Shown: positions 62,741 through 64,000 of the stretch, piece by piece
Position numbering within the stretch: the first letter of the stretch is position 1
Layout: each line of letters begins with the position of its first letter
NCBI RefSeq assembly: GCF_963966145.1
Contig: NC_091048.1
Location: 14,570,001 to 14,634,000 of the forward strand
Length of the DNA stretch: 64,000 nucleotides
DNA from: Tenebrio molitor
Lineage: Eukaryota; Arthropoda; Insecta; Coleoptera; Tenebrionidae
Direction of reading: 5' to 3'
Notes under the pieces: generated by a model
What the model saw: the letters and a program-made list of their open reading frames with translations, nothing else
Database searches by the model: none
What the model was told of the DNA's origin: nothing
Made by a program: the position numbers and the translations under genes

Positions 62741-63970
62741 TTAAGTGGATGATTTATTATATATATTTACAGTACAATTATGTAAATGTGAAATATGGAA
62801 ACCTTCTGTTAATGATGATGACAAGTTAAGTTCGTCTGAAATTTGATTCTTTGACGATACAGCAGACATCTCATGATAACTATCAACCGATAAGTAATTA
62901 TTTTTCTCTGGGATTTGACCACTTGAAGACGTAGCATCATGTGTTTTCAATTTTTTGAAAGATAAGGCTTTACTGGTAGTGTTGTCTTTGCCTAAAATCA
63001 TTTGAGCGATCTTCTTCTTATTTTGTATTGATGCGTCAACGTAACCCTCGGCAACATTGGTCGATTTCCACCCCCCAAGACCTTTCAAAATCGACGTATC
63101 TGCTCCGGATTCAGCTAATAATGTAGCCGAACTACGGCGGAAAGCGTGACCGGTGTATTCTTCGGGATTTTTCAAACCAAGGAAAGTGGCTATTTGTTTT
63201 GGAGCGCCGCCAATAGTATTTATTCCAACAGGGTGGGCAATGCATTTTCCAAGTCTATAACCAACAAAAAATCTCTGGTGCCGTGTATTTTTAGATCGCA
63301 ATGAAGAATATCTTCGAAAGACTTCTAATAAATTTAATCCACTAACATTTCCCGGAGTTATGGTAAATTCTCGTGGTACTTTTGTTTTAGTTTCAAGGAT
63401 CTGAATCTTCAGGAATTCTCCCATATCTTCTATGTCTTTTATAGACAACTGAAGTAGTTCTTGCCTACGGCAGGCTCCTGATATACCGACAATTAGTAAA
63501 ACCTGAAAAAGATGATTATTTTGTAATGTAATCCTTCTCTAATAATTTTTTTCTTGTACCTTTAACATTAAATATGTTTCATCGTTGGCTTCTTTTAAAA
63601 ATGCATGGACTTCATCCTTGGTAAAAACCTTCGATTTCTTCCCGCGATAGCCTTCACTCTGTCTCTCCAAGAATGCAATCAAATTGTTGAATTTGCTAAT
63701 ATCTACCTTTTTATTCGAATAAATGGTTGTTCTTAGTTTTGAATACTCGCTCCACATTGTTGATGGTTTCAGCAATTTAGACCTTTGCATGAAATAAGCT
63801 AACATTACTTTTTCGGATATGCATTCCAACTTCCTCAAACCCAACCACTGGTCGAAGCGTTGATAACTTAACTCATAAACAGCTCGCGACTTCGCTGGTA
63901 ACAAGGTCGAAATAGCAGCTTCCGCTGCAGCTTCAATATCTGCACCCACACTTTCTTCGGAATCACTCAT
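62741..63970 (-). CDS. Tyrosine recombinase, Crypton-like, two exons, 390 aa
   Basis: Exon 1 (63970-63560) and exon 2 (63502-62741) join in phase 0 across a 57-bp GT..AG intron (AAG|GTACAAG ... TTTTTCAG|GTT). The N-terminal part (YELSYQRFDQWLGLRKLECI ... YSKLRTTIYSNKKVDISKFN) has the SAM-like DNA-binding look of phage-integrase relatives. The catalytic part keeps every expected residue: R149 in GACRRQEL, H256 and R259 in GHAFRRS, W282 in GLGGW, and the nucleophile Y291 in VAEGYV. The C-terminal tail is serine-rich and ends HNCTVNIYNK. No reverse transcriptase lies beside it, which argues against DIRS. Spliced insect recombinases of this kind are best explained as Crypton DNA transposons (CryptonI) or a domesticated descendant. 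No stop or frameshift is present. The element's outer limits are unknown and its 5' flank leaves the window. Confidence 0.83.
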
Positions 63971-64000
63971 TTGAGGGACCAAATTGATACCAAATTGTGA

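Noticed and set aside
1..64000. A bacterial-type defence or biosynthetic gene cluster
   Set aside because: All coding sequence fits eukaryotic transposable elements or an animal transcription factor; introns and LTR/TSD structures exclude a bacterial contig.

Overview
The window looks like nuclear DNA of an insect, and a beetle is a reasonable guess that I cannot prove. It is AT-rich, has spliceosomal introns of 55-75 bp, carries an E(spl)/HES-type bHLH-WRPW gene with a K-box in its 3' UTR, and is full of insect-type elements (copia, R2-group LINEs, hAT, IS630-Tc1-mariner, Harbinger, Helitron, a Crypton-like tyrosine recombinase). I see no rRNA, no CRISPR array and no complete tRNA gene. Only one convincing host gene is present, the HES-like gene at 33.07-33.57 kb on the plus strand. 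Two possible host exons lie on the minus strand on either side of it.

Layout. 0-6.5 kb: palindromic MITEs and an internally deleted R2-group LINE that joins N-terminal zinc fingers to a C-terminal endonuclease. 6.6-14.2 kb: a decayed copia element interrupted by about 5.3 kb of other sequence, which contains a structurally complete hAT transposon (9452-12156) with a five-exon transposase. 14.2-18.5 kb: two hAT-type elements with 8-bp target duplications, the first holding two nested palindromes. 19.6-21 kb: a LINE 3' half. 21.2-28.15 kb: a nest at least three and probably four levels deep, namely an outer element with an 8-bp duplication, a TTF/DUF4371-type hAT, an IS630-type transposon with a DD-about-81-E transposase, and a GC-rich block. 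28.2-33 kb: sparse DNA and small palindromes upstream of the HES gene. 34-43.5 kb: almost continuous TA-flanked and TAA-flanked palindromic elements, several nested two or three deep. 44-45 kb: a mariner-like element with perfect 33-bp ends. 45.6-58 kb: a palindrome split by an intact copia element whose 3' LTR is split by a LINE, then a Helitron helicase relic split by a second copia element whose 5' LTR holds two more insertions. 58.4-60.2 kb: a non-autonomous Helitron carrying a mariner relic that itself carries a small hAT-like MITE. 60.7-62.2 kb: more nested MITEs. 62.7-64 kb: an intact two-exon tyrosine recombinase.

How the parts relate. The window is an archive of insertion events. In several places a sister copy, the other LTR, or the other arm of a palindrome shows the empty site, so target duplications and insertion order can be read directly. 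Three proteins look functional by inspection: the hAT transposase, the tyrosine recombinase and the first copia Gag-Pol, although the last has an unusual residue at the RT steric-gate position. The others carry stops, frameshifts or deletions. All protein family calls rest on motif recognition by eye; no database search was possible. Coordinates of inverted repeats were read by hand and may be off by a few bases where the ends are imperfect.
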